53,827 nt of DNA from Herpetosiphonaceae bacterium (GTDB taxonomy: Bacteria; Chloroflexota; Chloroflexia; Chloroflexales; Kallotenuaceae). Where the stretch lies: positions 1 to 53,827 of the forward strand of contig DASUTC010000094.1 in the NCBI GenBank assembly GCA_036374795.1, in the 5' to 3' direction. How positions within the stretch are numbered: the stretch's first letter is position 1; the number at the start of each line of letters is the position of its first letter. Below the pieces are notes generated by a model. It worked only from the letters and a program-made list of their open reading frames with translations. It ran no database searches and had not been told where the DNA came from. Position numbers and translations under genes: made by a program. This document shows, piece after piece, positions 1 through 8,838 of the stretch.

Positions 1-483
1 AATGTACTTACAGAAATCGCCGGTCTGATGGGCGACCTGATTGATAGGCGGCACGAAGCTGCTATCGCAGGCCGCCGAGGAATTAGCGTAGGGGCCGGGG
101 CCGAGGACGGCGTTGGCGACGAAGTACTGGACGACCTTGCCGGTGTAGCCGTTGGCACGCAGGGTATTGCGGTAGGTAGTGCCGGTGCGCATCAGCACGA
201 CAAAGCTGGCTTTGGCCGCGACGGTTTCCACGCTCGTATCTTTCGGCGCGTTCACGAAGACGCCCTGCTTCACCGTTTTCCAGGTTGGCGCAGCGCGCAG
301 CGTCGAAACTATAGGGACGTAGAGGGTTCGGCCATCGCCCGCCGCCAGCGCAATCCGGTGGGGCAGGCTCAAGCTTGCAACGCTCAGGATGAGACAGGCA
401 AGCTTAATCAGGCTTGAAGAAATGTACCGCGAACGGGCGGTAACGAGAGAGTGATGCAACGCGGCTTGGCGTTGTGCTGACAT
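1..483 (-). CDS. Secreted protein, N-terminal part (possible glycoside hydrolase-like), cut by window edge
   Basis: An open minus-strand frame begins at an ATG at 481-483 and is still open at base 1, giving 161 residues. The start is supported by AAGGAG eight bases upstream. Residues about 25-48 form a hydrophobic segment ending in ALAA, read as a signal peptide. The mature part begins with a stretch like TLYVPIVS and then has a strand-rich section containing FVVLMRTGTTYRNTLR and the words VQYFVANAVLGPGP. The pattern recalls the N-terminus of bacterial putative glycoside hydrolases of the GHL15 type, where a short beta segment leads into a TIM barrel, but the barrel lies outside the window and this is only a resemblance. 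The reading frame, start and export signal are seen directly; function is a guess. Confidence 0.6.
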   Translation of the reverse strand, partial: MSAQRQAALHHSLVTARSRYISSSLIKLACLILSVASLSLPHRIALAAGDGRTLYVPIVSTLRAAPTWKTVKQGVFVNAPKDTSVETVAAKASFVVLMRTGTTYRNTLRANGYTGKVVQYFVANAVLGPGPYANSSAACDSSFVPPINQVAHQTGDFCKYI

Positions 484-522
484 AGGGCAGCTCCTTTTCC
501 AGCATGGGATTGAACAGCATTT

Positions 523-546
523 GAATACGGCATCCTGGCCGTATTC
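523..546. promoter_or_regulatory. 9-bp inverted repeat in the leader of the left-edge gene
   Basis: GAATACGGC and GCCGTATTC form a perfect inverted repeat with a six-base loop, about 40 bases upstream of the start codon at 483. It could be an operator or an mRNA hairpin close to the ribosome site. No known factor is recognised. Confidence 0.4.
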
Positions 547-1121
547 GACGTGTATGCGTTCTTCACTGTTGTACCACTCGCGACAAGGGGAATGGCACTT
601 CCAAACAGTAACGGGTCGATCCTACATGGTGCCGATACGTTCGGCAATCCTCGATTGTCCTTCTTATGTCTAGCCTGGCCGGAGAACGGCGGTCGGGCCT
701 ATGGTCATAGCGTATAGCCCCATTCGCCAGCACAAGCATGCAGCCCCGATCAAGCCGTATGCGCCATCAAGCGCGGCTGTTCGAGCCAGGAAGTTTGCGT
801 ATCCGAGCGGATGGAAGCGCCCGTCGAAGGCAGCGCGCCAGCGTCCGGCGTCGTCCTCGACGACCCGGCGCGAGTCTCGGTATAAGCGACGTAATCGCAG
901 CTTTGGAAGGCACCCAAAGGATTGGTAGGAGGCGGCTGGAGAAAAGAGAACCGGAAGGCAAGCCGCAAGGCTGAGTTTTGGCACAGACAAGGTACCGGGC
1001 AAAGTCGCGAATGTAAGCGCCAACGCACAGGGGCGTCGTGCAGACATAGGCTCATGTGCTCCTGTTTCGACACGGAAATAACACAACAACGCTACTACAT
1101 GGGAGCGTTATTATATCGAGC

Positions 1122-1150
1122 ATACTAACAACATTGACCGAAAAAGTCAA
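1122..1150 (-). promoter_or_regulatory. Promoter, minus strand
   Basis: Read on the minus strand, TTGACT (1145-1150) and TAGTAT (1122-1127) are separated by 17 bases. A perfect TATAAT (1110-1115) follows and could serve as a second -10 box. It drives transcription leftward into 484-1115. It is not placed to serve the helicase gene, which ends at 1183. Confidence 0.45.
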
Positions 1151-1182
1151 AGGTGGCATAACGACAGTCCATCGTATGACTC

Positions 1183-3477
1183 CTATGGCTGCGTGCTCTC
1201 GTCCTTGAGCGGCTCGGCAGGCGGCAGGCAGACGATCCGTGCGCTCGGACTGTCGCCTTGGCGCTGGACATGCTGCCATAGCTCATGGAAAAAATGCACC
1301 GCCTCGTCCTGCTTACCGGGCGCTGCTCCCTCGGCCTGGCGCGCGAGCTTCTCTGTGGCATCGGCGAAGCTCGTGCCGTCGAGCGGGCAGCCGCTGTGCA
1401 GAATGTAGAGACGCTCTTGTGCCCGCGTCAGCGCGACGTACCAGATCGAGCGCTCCTCGTTGCGCTTGCGGCGGCGCAGGTCATCGCGCAGCAGCGTCAG
1501 CGGGTCGGCATCGCCGCGCGTGGAGCCGGACCTGGCAGTGCTCGAATCGCCGATCACCAGCTTCCACTGCTCGTCCCACAGCACGCTGTCGACCTGCCCG
1601 GCCCGTCTGCTGGGCAGCGCCGTATTGAAGATCCAGACGACCGGCCACTCGCGGCCTTTGGCCTGATGCACCGTTGCGATCTCGACCGCGTCGAGGCTTG
1701 GCGCGGTCGGCAGCGCTACCCGTGGCTGCGTCTGCACGCGCTGCCGCAGGAGCGCGGTAAATCCGGCGATGCCGTCGGCGGGATGCGCCGCCGTGTAGTC
1801 GTCGGCGTCGCGTAGTAGTTGCTGGAGCGTCAGCTGGGCCTGCAGATCGTTCGTGGCGGCCAGATGGCGCAGCAGGCCACTGGCCTGCCAGAGCCACTCC
1901 AGGTAGGGCGCTGGCTGAAGCAGGCCCCGCCGCGACCGCGCGCTGCCGAAGAAGCGCCCAAACGTCTCAAGCCGCTCGACGATCGCGGCCCGCTCCGGCA
2001 CATCGGCGGGCACGGCGGTCGGATCGTCCAGCCAGGCGACGAACGCGGGCTGCCTCGCAGCGGTGTCTGCGCTGGCGTGCGCCGGATCTTGCAGCGCCAG
2101 GAGGTGTGGCGGTATCCCGATCAGCGGGCTTTCGAGCACATGCGCCAGTGCCGGACGATCCGCCGGATCGGCCAGCAGCCGCAGCAGCGACGCCGTGCTT
2201 CGAACGGCCCAGTGGAGATAAAAGCCGCTGCCGCCGCTGATCTCGAATGGCACGCCCGCCGCGTGGAGCGCGTCCATCAGGGCCGTGAGGTTGGTCCGCG
2301 AGCGCAGCAAGACGGCCATGTCGCGATACGCCACGCCGCGCTCGTGCAATCGTCGAATCTCAGCCGCGATCACCACGGCCTCGTCGGCGACGCCTGGCAC
2401 GAGATGCAGCGAAACCACCGGCTCAGCCGCAAGCGCCGGATGAGTGCGTGCCCGCCGATCGGAGGATGGGCTGAGCTCGGCCAGGCTGCCAAGCTCGCTG
2501 CCGTGGAGCGCCGCGTTGGCAATGGCGACGATCGCCGGATCGGAGCGGTAGTTCTCGCTCAGGCTGTGCTCGTTGCCGCTGCCGGTGAAGGGAAAGCGAT
2601 AAATGCTCTCGGCGCGCGCCGAGTTCCAGCCGTAGATCGCCTGACGCGGATCGCCGACCACCGTCGTGCGGGCAAAGGCTGGCTGAAGCTGCTCCAGCAG
2701 CGCAAGCTGCGGACGATTCGTGTCCTGAAACTCGTCGATCATCACCACGTCGAAGCGCGACCGGATCGTCGGCGTGGCGCGCAGCAGCCGGAGCGCGGCC
2801 TGCAAGAGCTCGTCGAAGTCGAGCACGCCGCGCCGTTGCAGAGAGCCGGTGTAGGCGCTGAAGCAGTGCTCGATCAGCGGCACAAGTTGCGCCCGGTGCG
2901 CGGCAAAGGTGCTGGTCTGCTGCGCGTAAAGCTGCGGATGCGGCTCTAGCTCGTCCGTCGTGCCGCCGCCGCGCCGCAGCGCCGTCACCACCGCCATAAC
3001 CTTATGCCAGGTTTCGTCGGTATCCCAGCGGTAGGCGCTGTGATCCAGCGGCACGTAGCCCGCTCCAAGCTGCGGCTCGGCCTCGACCGCCTCGCGGATC
3101 GTCTGCCAGATCTCCTGCTGATCGTCCTCGCTCAGGAGGCGCGGCGTCGGCGGCAGCCCAACCTCGAAGCCGTACTCGTGCAGCAGCCGCATCGCAAAGC
3201 CGTGGAACGTCGCGATCCACAGGTGCAGCAGCCGGTGCGGCGGCAGTATCAGCCCGGCCTCGTGCAGCCGCAGCATCACCCGTGCGCGCATCTCAGCGGC
3301 GGCGTCCTCGGTAAAGGTCAGCAGCACGATGCGCTCCGGCGTGATTCCCTGACGCACAAGCTGCACATAACGCCCGGCCAGCGTCTCGGTTTTGCCGGTG
3401 CCCGCTCCGGCGATAATCTTGAGCGGCGCGTCGTGCGCTGCTTGAGCGGCTGTCTGTTGCTGTGGGTTGAGCGGCAT
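1183..3477 (-). CDS. UvrD/Rep/PcrA-family superfamily 1 DNA helicase
   Basis: An ATP-dependent 3'-5' helicase of the UvrD/PcrA type, 764 residues, close to the family's usual length. All core motifs are visible in order: Walker A GAGTGKT (residues 24-30), motif Ia LLTFTEDAAAEMRARV, Walker B IDEFQD, motif III VGDPRQAIYGWN, motif IV LSENYRSDPAIVAIAN, motif V ATVHQAKGREWPVVW and motif VI WYVALTRAQERLYI. The first residues MPLNPQQQTAA match the Q motif at the normal N-terminus, which supports the start at 3477. It probably acts in repair or replication restart. It stands alone, with no nuclease domain and no AddB/RecB-like partner beside it. The family call is firm; the exact subfamily is not. 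Confidence 0.93.
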   Translation of the reverse strand: MPLNPQQQTAAQAAHDAPLKIIAGAGTGKTETLAGRYVQLVRQGITPERIVLLTFTEDAAAEMRARVMLRLHEAGLILPPHRLLHLWIATFHGFAMRLLHEYGFEVGLPPTPRLLSEDDQQEIWQTIREAVEAEPQLGAGYVPLDHSAYRWDTDETWHKVMAVVTALRRGGGTTDELEPHPQLYAQQTSTFAAHRAQLVPLIEHCFSAYTGSLQRRGVLDFDELLQAALRLLRATPTIRSRFDVVMIDEFQDTNRPQLALLEQLQPAFARTTVVGDPRQAIYGWNSARAESIYRFPFTGSGNEHSLSENYRSDPAIVAIANAALHGSELGSLAELSPSSDRRARTHPALAAEPVVSLHLVPGVADEAVVIAAEIRRLHERGVAYRDMAVLLRSRTNLTALMDALHAAGVPFEISGGSGFYLHWAVRSTASLLRLLADPADRPALAHVLESPLIGIPPHLLALQDPAHASADTAARQPAFVAWLDDPTAVPADVPERAAIVERLETFGRFFGSARSRRGLLQPAPYLEWLWQASGLLRHLAATNDLQAQLTLQQLLRDADDYTAAHPADGIAGFTALLRQRVQTQPRVALPTAPSLDAVEIATVHQAKGREWPVVWIFNTALPSRRAGQVDSVLWDEQWKLVIGDSSTARSGSTRGDADPLTLLRDDLRRRKRNEERSIWYVALTRAQERLYILHSGCPLDGTSFADATEKLARQAEGAAPGKQDEAVHFFHELWQHVQRQGDSPSARIVCLPPAEPLKDESTQP

Positions 3478-3539
3478 AGGTGTATCTCACGCTTAACTGG
3501 TGTTTGCATCGGGTCGGATCGATCCGCTACAATCGGCAG

Positions 3540-3665
3540 AAAGAACAAAGAACAAAGGAACAAAGGAACAAGGGAACAAAACGAGAACCAAGAACTGAGA
3601 ACCGAGAACCAGGGAAACTTGAAACTTGGAACTTGGAACGTGAAACTTGGAACTTTGAACCAAGT
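3540..3665. repeat. Purine-rich intergenic repeat, copy 1
   Basis: Tandem variants of AGAACAA/GGAACAA run into variants of GAACCGAGAACC and then AACTTGAAACTTGGAACTTG. The same two-part layout recurs at 10215-10395 and 44079-44250, always in an intergenic gap and in the same orientation. This copy lacks the palindrome found in the middle of the other two. It separates the divergent helicase and Nudix genes. Confidence 0.75.
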
Positions 3666-3764
3666 ATGGATCGAGCGCGCCGTTCCGTCAATCGCGCGGC
3701 GCTCGGCGGTAGGAGATCGATTATACGCTAAGATGTGGCGGAGACTACCGGAGGCAGAGGCACG

Positions 3765-4223
3765 ATGACGATCACACGGGACTGGGCCGCGACGACGTTT
3801 GTGGTGCATCAGGGCAAGACCTTGCTGCTGCACCATCGCAAGCTCGATAAATGGCTGCCGCCGGGCGGCCACATCGATCCCCACGAGCTGCCCGATATGG
3901 CCGCGCTACGCGAAGTCGAGGAGGAGACTGGCCTGATGGTCGCGCTGCTCGACGCCGGCGAGCCGCTGGGCACGGTTCGCCGCCTGGCGCAGCCGCTCTG
4001 CATGCTGCTCGAAACGATCGCGTCCGACCACGAGCATATCGATCTGATCTATGTGGCGCGCGTCCTCTCCGGCGATGTCAGTCACGCGCCTGAGGAGAGC
4101 CACGGCTGGCGCTGGTACGATTGGCAGGAGCTTGACGCGCCCGAAGTGTCGATCGATGTGCGCGATCTGGGCCGCCGCGCGATCGATCTGGTGACTCAGG
4201 TTGAGCGAGAGCTACCCGCATGA
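3765..4223 (+). CDS. Nudix hydrolase
   Basis: A 152-residue enzyme that should cleave a nucleoside-diphosphate-X type bond with a divalent metal. The Nudix box is complete at residues 35-57: Gly35, Glu41, then R49-E50-V51-E52-E53-E54-T55-G56-L57. I chose the ATG at 3765 because CGGAGG lies ten bases upstream; a GTG at 3735 is in frame but has no ribosome site. The substrate cannot be told from sequence. The stop overlaps the next start as ATGA at 4220-4223, so the two genes are translationally coupled. Confidence 0.88.
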   Translation: MTITRDWAATTFVVHQGKTLLLHHRKLDKWLPPGGHIDPHELPDMAALREVEEETGLMVALLDAGEPLGTVRRLAQPLCMLLETIASDHEHIDLIYVARVLSGDVSHAPEESHGWRWYDWQELDAPEVSIDVRDLGRRAIDLVTQVERELPA

Positions 4224-5002
4224 GCGCGTGGAGCGACATCACGGCGCTGCTCAACGCCGCGCCCGGTGACTATAGCGTGTGTGTCTGGAGCGCACGCGGC
4301 GCGCAGCTCTACGGCTACCAGGAAGACATCGTGCGCTCTGCCGCCAGTCTGATCAAGGTGCCGCTGGCGATGGCGGTGTACGCCGCCCAGGAGTCGATGC
4401 CAGCTTTCGCGATGCAGACAGCGCTCACGCTCAACGAGGCCGATCGGGTCGAAGGCGAGGGCTCGCTCGATCGCGCGCCCGCAGGAACGATCAAAACCGT
4501 GCGCGAGCTGGTAGCACATGCGCTGATCGAGAGCGATAACACCGCCTCGAATCTGCTGATCGACCGGCTGGGCTTCGAGCAGGTCAACCAGTTTATCGGG
4601 CAACTGGGGCTGGAAACGCGGCTGCGGCGCAAGTTCATGGACTTCGCGGCGCTGGCTGCCGGTCGCGATAACACCACCACAGCCCGCGAGATGTGCGCGA
4701 TCTTCTATCACCTGGTCCAGCAGCGCTACGCCGAGGTGCTGGAGTTCCTCGGTCAGTCCGTCGGCGATCAGAAGCTCGAAGCCGGTCTGCCGCCCGGTAC
4801 GCCGCTGGCGCATAAGGTCGGCGATCTACCCGGCGTCGAGCACGATGCGGGGATCGTCTTCGCGCCACACGAGCCGTATATCGTCGCGGCGCTGAGTGTG
4901 GAGCTGCCCGACGTGGAGAGCGGACGGCACACGATCGCGCAGGCGTCGCGGCTGATCTGGGAGTTGATGACGAGTGCCGTGCCGGATCAACCGGCGCAGT
5001 AG
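4220..5002 (+). CDS. Class A beta-lactamase-like serine hydrolase
   Basis: A 260-residue protein of the beta-lactamase/transpeptidase fold (class A type). Visible motifs are S43-L-I-K46 (SxxK), S105-D106-N107 (SDN) and a late HKVGDLPG segment standing where KTG usually lies. No signal peptide is present, so unlike secreted beta-lactamases it should stay in the cytoplasm unless the start is further upstream; it may be an esterase or peptidase rather than a resistance enzyme. It is coupled to the Nudix gene by a 4-base overlap. Confidence 0.82.
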   Translation: MSAWSDITALLNAAPGDYSVCVWSARGAQLYGYQEDIVRSAASLIKVPLAMAVYAAQESMPAFAMQTALTLNEADRVEGEGSLDRAPAGTIKTVRELVAHALIESDNTASNLLIDRLGFEQVNQFIGQLGLETRLRRKFMDFAALAAGRDNTTTAREMCAIFYHLVQQRYAEVLEFLGQSVGDQKLEAGLPPGTPLAHKVGDLPGVEHDAGIVFAPHEPYIVAALSVELPDVESGRHTIAQASRLIWELMTSAVPDQPAQ

Positions 5003-5052
5003 CCGTTCAGTCGGCGAGCGACCGGACGGCGATGTTCAATAGGAGTATCAAG

Positions 5053-5871
5053 ATGGAGCTACGTGTTGCGATCGGGCAAATGGATATTGCGCTGGGCGAT
5101 CCCGAAACCAATCTACGCACGGTGCAGAGCCTGGCCGCGCAGGCCGCCAAGCGAAACGCCGATCTGCTGGTGCTGCCGGAGCTGTGGGGCAGCGGCTACG
5201 ATCTTGAGCGCGCGCCGGAGCTGGCCGACGAGCTGAACACCGGCCTGTTTTCGGCGGTGGCCTCGCTGGCGCGTCATCACCGTCTGGCGATCTGCGGCTC
5301 GCTGCTGGAGTGGGACCCCGAAACCGAGCGGGCGTACAACACCGCGACGCTCTACGACGCCGATGGCGCGCTGCGTGGGACGTATCGCAAGATTCATCTG
5401 ATCGGGCTGATGGATGAGGATCGCTACCTGGGCGCGGGCGATGCCGCTCCCGTGCTCGATCTGCCGTGGGGCCAGGGCGCGCTGGCGATCTGCTACGATC
5501 TGCGCTTTCCTGAGCTGTTCCGCCGCTACGCGCTGGATGGCGCTGGCCTGGTGCTGCTGCCGTCTGAGTGGCCGGTCCAGCGGATCGAGCACTGGCGCAC
5601 GCTGCTCAAGGCTCGCGCGATCGAAAATCAGTGCTTTATCGTCGCCTGTAATCGCATCGGCGCCGATCGCGCCAATACGTTTGGCGGACGCTCGGCAGCG
5701 ATCGATCCGCGCGGCTCGGTGCTGGTTGAGGCAGACGACATGCCGGGGCTGCTCTTTGCGGCGCTCAACCTCGATCTGCTCGACGAGGTCCGCAGCTTCC
5801 TGCCGGTCTTCCGCGATCGACGACCAGAGGTGTATGCCCTGGATGCCATGCCGGTGATCCGCGACGAGTAG
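5053..5871 (+). CDS. Carbon-nitrogen hydrolase (nitrilase superfamily, omega-amidase-like)
   Basis: A 272-residue nitrilase-superfamily amidase. The Glu-Lys-Cys triad is in place at E43 (LPELW), K113 (YRKIHL) and C147 (ICYDLRFPELFR). The YDLRFPE context resembles omega-amidase/YafV-type proteins, which hydrolyse alpha-keto acid amides. The ATG at 5053 is preferred because AGGAG sits seven bases upstream; an in-frame ATG at 5032 has no such site. It lies 50 bases after the beta-lactamase-like gene in the same direction and may share its transcript. Confidence 0.9.
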   Translation: MELRVAIGQMDIALGDPETNLRTVQSLAAQAAKRNADLLVLPELWGSGYDLERAPELADELNTGLFSAVASLARHHRLAICGSLLEWDPETERAYNTATLYDADGALRGTYRKIHLIGLMDEDRYLGAGDAAPVLDLPWGQGALAICYDLRFPELFRRYALDGAGLVLLPSEWPVQRIEHWRTLLKARAIENQCFIVACNRIGADRANTFGGRSAAIDPRGSVLVEADDMPGLLFAALNLDLLDEVRSFLPVFRDRRPEVYALDAMPVIRDE

Positions 5872-5920
5872 CCCGGCTAGCAGGCGCTTTGGGATGCGAG
5901 CGGTCGCTTGCGCTGCTGAA

Positions 5921-6712
5921 TCATGGCGCGGCGACCGTTCGCTGGTGTGTGCCGCTCAAGATGCTCTGGAGGCTCATCGCGGTACGTAGCTCGGACAGAT
6001 TGATGCCCGCCGCAACAATCGCCTGTGCGACCTCTGGCCGGATGCCTGCCAGGATCGCCTCCACGCCCAGGAGCCTGGCCGCCTGCACGACGTTGATCAA
6101 TCCCTGGGCAACCTGGCTATCGACGACCAGCACGCCGGTAATATCCATGATCAAGGTGCGCGCGGATGTGCGCTCAACCGCTTGCAGCGCTTCTTCCTTC
6201 AGGATATGCAGCCGCCCGGTATCGAGTGCGCCGACGAGCGGCATAATCAGCGTGGTGGCATCGATCGGTATAACCGGCACGCTCAATTCACGAATGGTTA
6301 CGCGCTGCTGCTCGTTTTCTGCTAAGAGCTGCGCCTGGGCGCGAGCCTCGACTTCTGTGAGCGCCGTTTGTAGATCCGCAGTTCGCGTCATGATGCGCTG
6401 CTCGAGTTCGGCGTTGATGTTGATCAGTTGTTGCGCTGTCATCTCTGCGTTGCGCTGGGCTGTCATCGCAGTATGCAGGCTTTCGTCGATCGTCTTAGCG
6501 CCTAAAAAGCTGAGCAATGCCATAATGGCTAGTGTCAGGCTGTTGGAAATAAAGGTGCTAAAATTTCCGCCAGCGAATCTATCGGGCAGCGCGAGTGTGA
6601 TGGTCAGCGCCAGGCCCGCGCTGAGGATCGTAGCCAGGCGTGCCCGTCGCTGGATCTCTGTGTCTGATGATTGAATGGTGAAGAGCCAACTTAAGAATTG
6701 TGAAATAAACAC
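5921..6712 (-). CDS. Membrane-anchored RsbR-like STAS domain regulator
   Basis: 263 residues. Two hydrophobic helices at about 27-43 and 55-72 are followed by a coiled-coil-like stretch (about 80-140) and a C-terminal STAS domain (about 143-255) of the RsbR co-antagonist type, with landmarks such as ELSVPVIPI, IMPLVGALDT and LIMDITGVLVVDSQVA. The serine/threonine pattern after DITGV fits a partner-switching regulator of a stressosome-like pathway. The start is a GTG with a weak upstream AGAGG, so the N-terminus is uncertain. No switch kinase or phosphatase lies next to it. It converges on the amidase gene. Confidence 0.82.
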   Translation of the reverse strand: MFISQFLSWLFTIQSSDTEIQRRARLATILSAGLALTITLALPDRFAGGNFSTFISNSLTLAIMALLSFLGAKTIDESLHTAMTAQRNAEMTAQQLININAELEQRIMTRTADLQTALTEVEARAQAQLLAENEQQRVTIRELSVPVIPIDATTLIMPLVGALDTGRLHILKEEALQAVERTSARTLIMDITGVLVVDSQVAQGLINVVQAARLLGVEAILAGIRPEVAQAIVAAGINLSELRTAMSLQSILSGTHQRTVAAP

Positions 6713-7137
6713 TGTTCCAAATACCTCTAGGATCTCGCGTAGAAAATAGGATACCGTGGCTGCTGTCTCATACCATGCGTGGTGCCGTAGCCTGTCTGTG
6801 TTGATACGATGATCAGCACACAGAGCGTATCAATGCAGCCAGCCAGAGCACAGCACATCGTAGTGCAGCAGATGGGCTTGTGACAGCCTCAGCGGTACTG
6901 TTGATGAGGATGTAGATTGTCGTGGTAGGGCGGGCGGATAGCGCGCAAGATTGTGCATGCGGCTGATCGTCGGATCACGCCCTCGAAGGCATACCTCTTG
7001 CTAGCGTGATTGAGCCGTACCCATGAGTTGCCCCGCCCACAGATACGGCCCATCAGGTGTTGGGAAAAGTCCCGTCACACTTTTAATACAACGCAGGGTA
7101 CGTTACGATAGATACGTCCGATCATGTCTAGACTTGG
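6713..7137. other. 425-base gap without a gene
   Basis: It lies between two minus-strand genes. No family-like frame or clear promoter is seen. It should hold the control region of the STAS gene at 5921-6712. Confidence 0.5.
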
Positions 7138-7983
7138 TTAATCAATCCGCAGCGGGCCTCGCTCCACACGCGCTCGCAGCACATCGAGGTCGCTCGGCGG
7201 AACGTGCTCGATCCGCCAGGTTGCGCCCGCCTCGGCAGCGGAGCGGATGTAGGCGCGCTCCTGCTCCCAATCCTCGCTGCGCTCCCGCCCGCCGACCACA
7301 ATATCGAAGGGCGCTGATGCGCCGCGCTGACTCTCGACAAACGCCCGCAGCGCCCGAATGTCGCCGGGTGTCATGTCTTGCCAGGCGTCGGGCGCGTGCT
7401 TGTACATGCAACTGCCGTCCCAGCGCGCCGCGCGGCGCAGCGGCCCTTGAAGCGGATAGCCGCCGCCGACCCAGATCGGGATGCGCGGCTGCTGCACGGG
7501 CTGCGGCAAGAACGTCACATCATCGATCCGGTAGTGTGCGCCGTGATAGCTAAACGGCTGCCCGCTCCACAGCCCCGCCAGCACGTCGAGCGCCTCGTCG
7601 ACCATCTGGGATCGCTGTCTGGTATCGGTGATCTCGCCTAGCTTCGCGAAATCGGCGTCGCTGCCGTTGCCGATGCCCACGCCCACGATCAGCCGCCCAT
7701 GCGAGAGATGATCGATCGTGACGGCCTCGCGCGCCAGCTTCCAGGCTCGTCGCCGGGAGAGCGGCGTGACGGTGATGCCCAGCCGAATCCGATCCGTCCG
7801 CAGCGCCATCGCCGCCAGCGCAATCCACGGATCGTAGGTGATGTGATCCTGGTGCCAGTGAAAAATGTAGTCTTCGAGAAAGATGCCATCCCATCCTGTG
7901 GCTTCCGCCAGATGAGCCAGCTCGGCCAGTGTACGCGCGTCGCCATATGTGCCGGCACTTGCCAGGACAATACCGGAGCGCAT
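7138..7983 (-). CDS. LLM-class flavin/F420-dependent oxidoreductase
   Basis: A 281-residue luciferase-like monooxygenase-family TIM barrel. It shows the family's N-terminal barrel start, an AALAMALRTDRIRLGITVTPL-like strand (residues about 71-91), the SHGRLIVGVGIGN motif, and IPIWVGGGYP before the C-terminal part. The ATG at 7981-7983 is preceded by GAGGAGGT, so the in-frame codons further upstream were left out. Many such proteins in Chloroflexota and Actinobacteria use F420, but the cofactor cannot be assigned from sequence alone. It is monocistronic here. Confidence 0.88.
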   Translation of the reverse strand: MRSGIVLASAGTYGDARTLAELAHLAEATGWDGIFLEDYIFHWHQDHITYDPWIALAAMALRTDRIRLGITVTPLSRRRAWKLAREAVTIDHLSHGRLIVGVGIGNGSDADFAKLGEITDTRQRSQMVDEALDVLAGLWSGQPFSYHGAHYRIDDVTFLPQPVQQPRIPIWVGGGYPLQGPLRRAARWDGSCMYKHAPDAWQDMTPGDIRALRAFVESQRGASAPFDIVVGGRERSEDWEQERAYIRSAAEAGATWRIEHVPPSDLDVLRARVERGPLRID

Positions 7984-8166
7984 CTGTACCTCCTCGTGTG
8001 TTTTGGAGCGCGGCGAGTACGTCGAATCGCCTGAGGTCAAGACAGACCAGCTTAACGCCAGCCTGTGACAGCTACGGTCATAACGTGCTGATTCAACGGT
8101 GCGGCAGGAGGAAATTGGGCAAAGAAAAAGTCCTGGGCGATCTGCTCAGGACTACAGTCTACGTCT

Positions 8167-8243
8167 TGGCGACCCCGAGAGGGCTCGAACCTCCAACCTA
8201 CAGCTCCGGAGGCTGTCGCTCTATCCGATTGAGCTACGGGGTC
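8167..8243 (-). tRNA. tRNA-Arg (CCG)
   Basis: A complete cloverleaf on the minus strand: acceptor GACCCCG/CGGGGTC, D-arm GCTC/GAGC, anticodon arm ACAGC-CTCCGGA-GCTGT with anticodon CCG, T-arm with TTCGAGC, discriminator G and an encoded CCA. There is no integrase near it and no duplicated 3' end was seen. Confidence 0.95.
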
Positions 8244-8257
8244 GTAGAACGTCCTGC

Positions 8258-8286
8258 AATATACCACGCAACCGCGCTCGATGCAA
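8258..8286 (-). promoter_or_regulatory. Promoter of tRNA-Arg
   Basis: On the minus strand TTGCAT (8281-8286) and TATATT (8258-8263) are 17 bases apart, placing transcription start a few bases before the tRNA. Confidence 0.65.
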
Positions 8287-8417
8287 GTCTGTGCTCGACA
8301 GGTGCACTCATGCTCATCGCGGCATGCGCGCCACCAGCGCCGCGCCGCCCCGTAGCGCAGCAGCACGGCGCAGGGCTGGGCAGCAGGGTATGCGATTCTG
8401 CATCAGCAAGAGCAATA

Positions 8418-8435
8418 TTGGGGGGACTCCCCCAA
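8418..8435. repeat. G-run palindrome downstream of the XRE gene
   Basis: TTGGGGG and CCCCCAA form a 7-bp stem with a four-base loop. A related G-run/C-run element (GGGGGTGTGG...TCCCCC on the minus strand) occurs at 49074-49101, also at the 3' end of a minus-strand gene. It may act as a transcription or mRNA end signal. Confidence 0.5.
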
Positions 8436-8455
8436 ACTCCCGGCCTCACGCTGCA

Positions 8456-8770
8456 CTAGCGCGGCGGATGCTCGTCCGCGCCGTACTGCTGCTCCCAGCT
8501 CCTCACGATGTCGCGCGCATCGATCACGTCGGCGATACCCTCAGGCTCGGCGCTATAGCGGAATAGCTCGCCGGGAGTGCAGTGGAAATATTCGCACAGC
8601 TTCGCCAGTGCCTGGAGCGAAACCCGATCCGACTGGTTGTTGATCATTGCGGTCAGCGTGTTCGCCGAAATACCCGTCTCCTGAGCGACCTCGTTCAGGC
8701 GAATCCGGCGATCCAGTTGGTTCTCGCGTTGGGTCAGCAGCTCACGCAGGCGAAGTCTCATCGTAGCCAT
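8456..8770 (-). CDS. XRE/Cro-type helix-turn-helix regulator
   Basis: A 104-residue DNA-binding protein with a Cro/C1-type HTH over residues about 20-72 (RIRLNEVAQETGISANTLTAMI, then LQALAKLCEYFHCTPGELF). The C-terminal tail of about 25 residues is acidic and has no recognised domain. AGGAG lies upstream of the ATG at 8770. It is divergent from the thiamine operon, with the promoters of both in the same 140-base gap, but nothing ties it to thiamine control, which the riboswitch explains. Confidence 0.88.
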   Translation of the reverse strand: MATMRLRLRELLTQRENQLDRRIRLNEVAQETGISANTLTAMINNQSDRVSLQALAKLCEYFHCTPGELFRYSAEPEGIADVIDARDIVRSWEQQYGADEHPPR

Positions 8771-8803
8771 ATACGCTCCTCGCTTATGTCTGTGCTACCG
8801 TCA

Positions 8804-8832
8804 AGTATACGAGGTTCTGGCTGTGCAAGCAA
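8804..8832 (-). promoter_or_regulatory. Promoter of the XRE gene
   Basis: On the minus strand TTGCTT (8827-8832) and TATACT (8804-8809) are separated by 17 bases, about 35 bases before the XRE start codon. Confidence 0.5.
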
Positions 8833-8838
8833 CTCGCA

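Larger units (their letters stand above)
484..1182. other. Region without a convincing gene
   Basis: No frame here matches a family I recognise. The longest minus-strand candidate runs from an ATG at 1047 (or 1089) to 670 and starts with a stretch that could pass for a signal peptide, but its composition is cysteine- and arginine-rich and competing frames overlap it. A good minus-strand promoter at 1122-1150 points into this stretch, so it may be transcribed as a long leader of the secreted gene at the left edge, or carry a decayed gene. Confidence 0.4.

Noticed and set aside
670-1047. Small secreted protein on the minus strand
   Set aside because: It has a signal-like start, but two other frames are equally open, composition is odd and no family is recognised.
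1819-2949. 376-codon plus-strand frame opposite the helicase
   Set aside because: The helicase motifs on the minus strand are complete; this frame has none.
4220-5002. Antibiotic-resistance beta-lactamase
   Set aside because: SxxK and SDN are present but there is no export signal and KTG is not clear, so a general serine hydrolase is the safer call.
8167-8243. tRNA-Arg as an integration site of a mobile island
   Set aside because: No integrase or duplicated tRNA end was seen and the flanking genes are ordinary.
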